Shown: positions 5,099 through 5,247 of the stretch, one piece after another
Layout: each line of letters opens with the position of its first letter
Numbering within the stretch: position 1 is the first letter of the stretch
Assembly (NCBI GenBank): GCA_905372265.1
Contig: CAJPOL010000107.1
Coordinates: 1-5,247 of the forward strand
From: an uncultured Treponema sp.
GTDB taxonomy: Bacteria > Spirochaetota > Spirochaetia > Treponematales > Treponemataceae
DNA length: 5,247 bases
Direction: 5' to 3'
Program-made: the position numbers and the translations under genes
Notes under the pieces: model-generated
Database searches by the model: none
What the model was told of the DNA's origin: nothing
Seen by the model: the letters and a program-made list of their open reading frames with translations, nothing else

Positions 5099-5245
5099 TC
5101 ATATAAGTATAGGTAAATGACGATGTAAATTTTCTAAAAAAAGTATAAAAAATACAAAGAAAAAACTTAAAGCAGAGGCAGTAATGCAGCCATAGAGAAT
5201 AAACGCTTTTAGAAATAGCCTGTTGGACAGCGTACCCTCTTGTAT
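5099..5245 (-). CDS. Possible C-terminal end of a membrane protein gene (partial, enters from the right edge)
   Basis: One minus-strand frame is open from the right edge to TGA at 5101-5099, giving about 48 residues. They begin IQEGTLSNRLFLKAF, continue through a long hydrophobic stretch (ITASALSFFFVFFILFL) that could be one transmembrane helix, and end ENLHRHLPILI. No start codon lies inside, so the gene would begin outside. T-rich DNA encodes Phe/Leu/Ile in any frame and a second frame here is also open, so this could be noncoding. The stop overlaps the -10 box of the next gene's promoter. Apart from this and the promoter, I see nothing else in 5026-5247. Confidence 0.3.
   Translation of the reverse strand: MQEGTLSNRLFLKAFILYGCITASALSFFFVFFILFLENLHRHLPILI
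5101..5129 (-). promoter_or_regulatory. Sigma-70-type promoter of the 196-residue gene
   Basis: On the minus strand TTTACA (5129-5124), a 17-base spacer and TTATAT (5106-5101) give a good promoter. Transcription would start near 5094 with a leader of about 70 bases. The leader holds a possible GCGGC/GCCGC pairing around a long loop. The strong AAGGAG ribosome binding site follows. Confidence 0.55.
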
Positions 5246-5247
5246 GC

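Noticed and set aside
1..5247. CRISPR arrays, tRNA or rRNA genes, insertion-sequence ends or attachment sites.
   Set aside because: I saw no regularly spaced repeats, no cloverleaf-like segment, no transposase fragment and no paired terminal repeats.

Overview
The window has roughly mid-40s GC (judged by eye). Every gene I can support lies on the minus strand, so the biology reads from right to left. The gene content (two SPASM radical SAM enzymes, an amidohydrolase, a HicA toxin) points to an anaerobic or host-associated bacterium. A Treponema-like spirochaete or a Firmicute would fit, but nothing here fixes the taxon.

Right edge to middle: 5099-5245 may be the hydrophobic C-terminal end of a gene entering from beyond the window. 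It is followed by a good promoter and a 196-residue conserved hypothetical gene (4435-5025). After a 96-base gap containing a hairpin and a very strong Shine-Dalgarno sequence comes a 40-codon gene at 4216-4338. It encodes a small peptide with a KP-containing leader-like N-terminus and a Cys/Thr/Ser-rich tail ending in CxxC, the hallmarks of a RiPP (ribosomally made, post-translationally modified peptide) precursor.

Middle: a terminator-like hairpin and a possible 48-codon ORF separate the precursor from three tightly packed genes. The first is a radical SAM/SPASM maturase with an N-terminal PqqD-like leader-binding domain (2375-3859). The second is a paralogous radical SAM/SPASM protein that lacks that domain and has one cluster Cys replaced by Met (1281-2360). 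The third is a metal-dependent amidohydrolase (286-1278) whose C-terminus appears to have shifted frame. The inferred scheme is that the precursor is bound by the first maturase, modified by one or both radical SAM enzymes (possibly thioether or other Cys-centred crosslinks), and processed by the amidohydrolase. No transporter, leader peptidase or regulator is visible.

Left edge: terminator-like hairpins follow the cassette. Then comes a separate transcription unit, a near-consensus promoter driving the first 27 codons of a HicA-type toxin that runs off the left end. The promoter sits so close to the start codon that the mRNA would be leaderless or nearly so, and inverted repeats overlap it.
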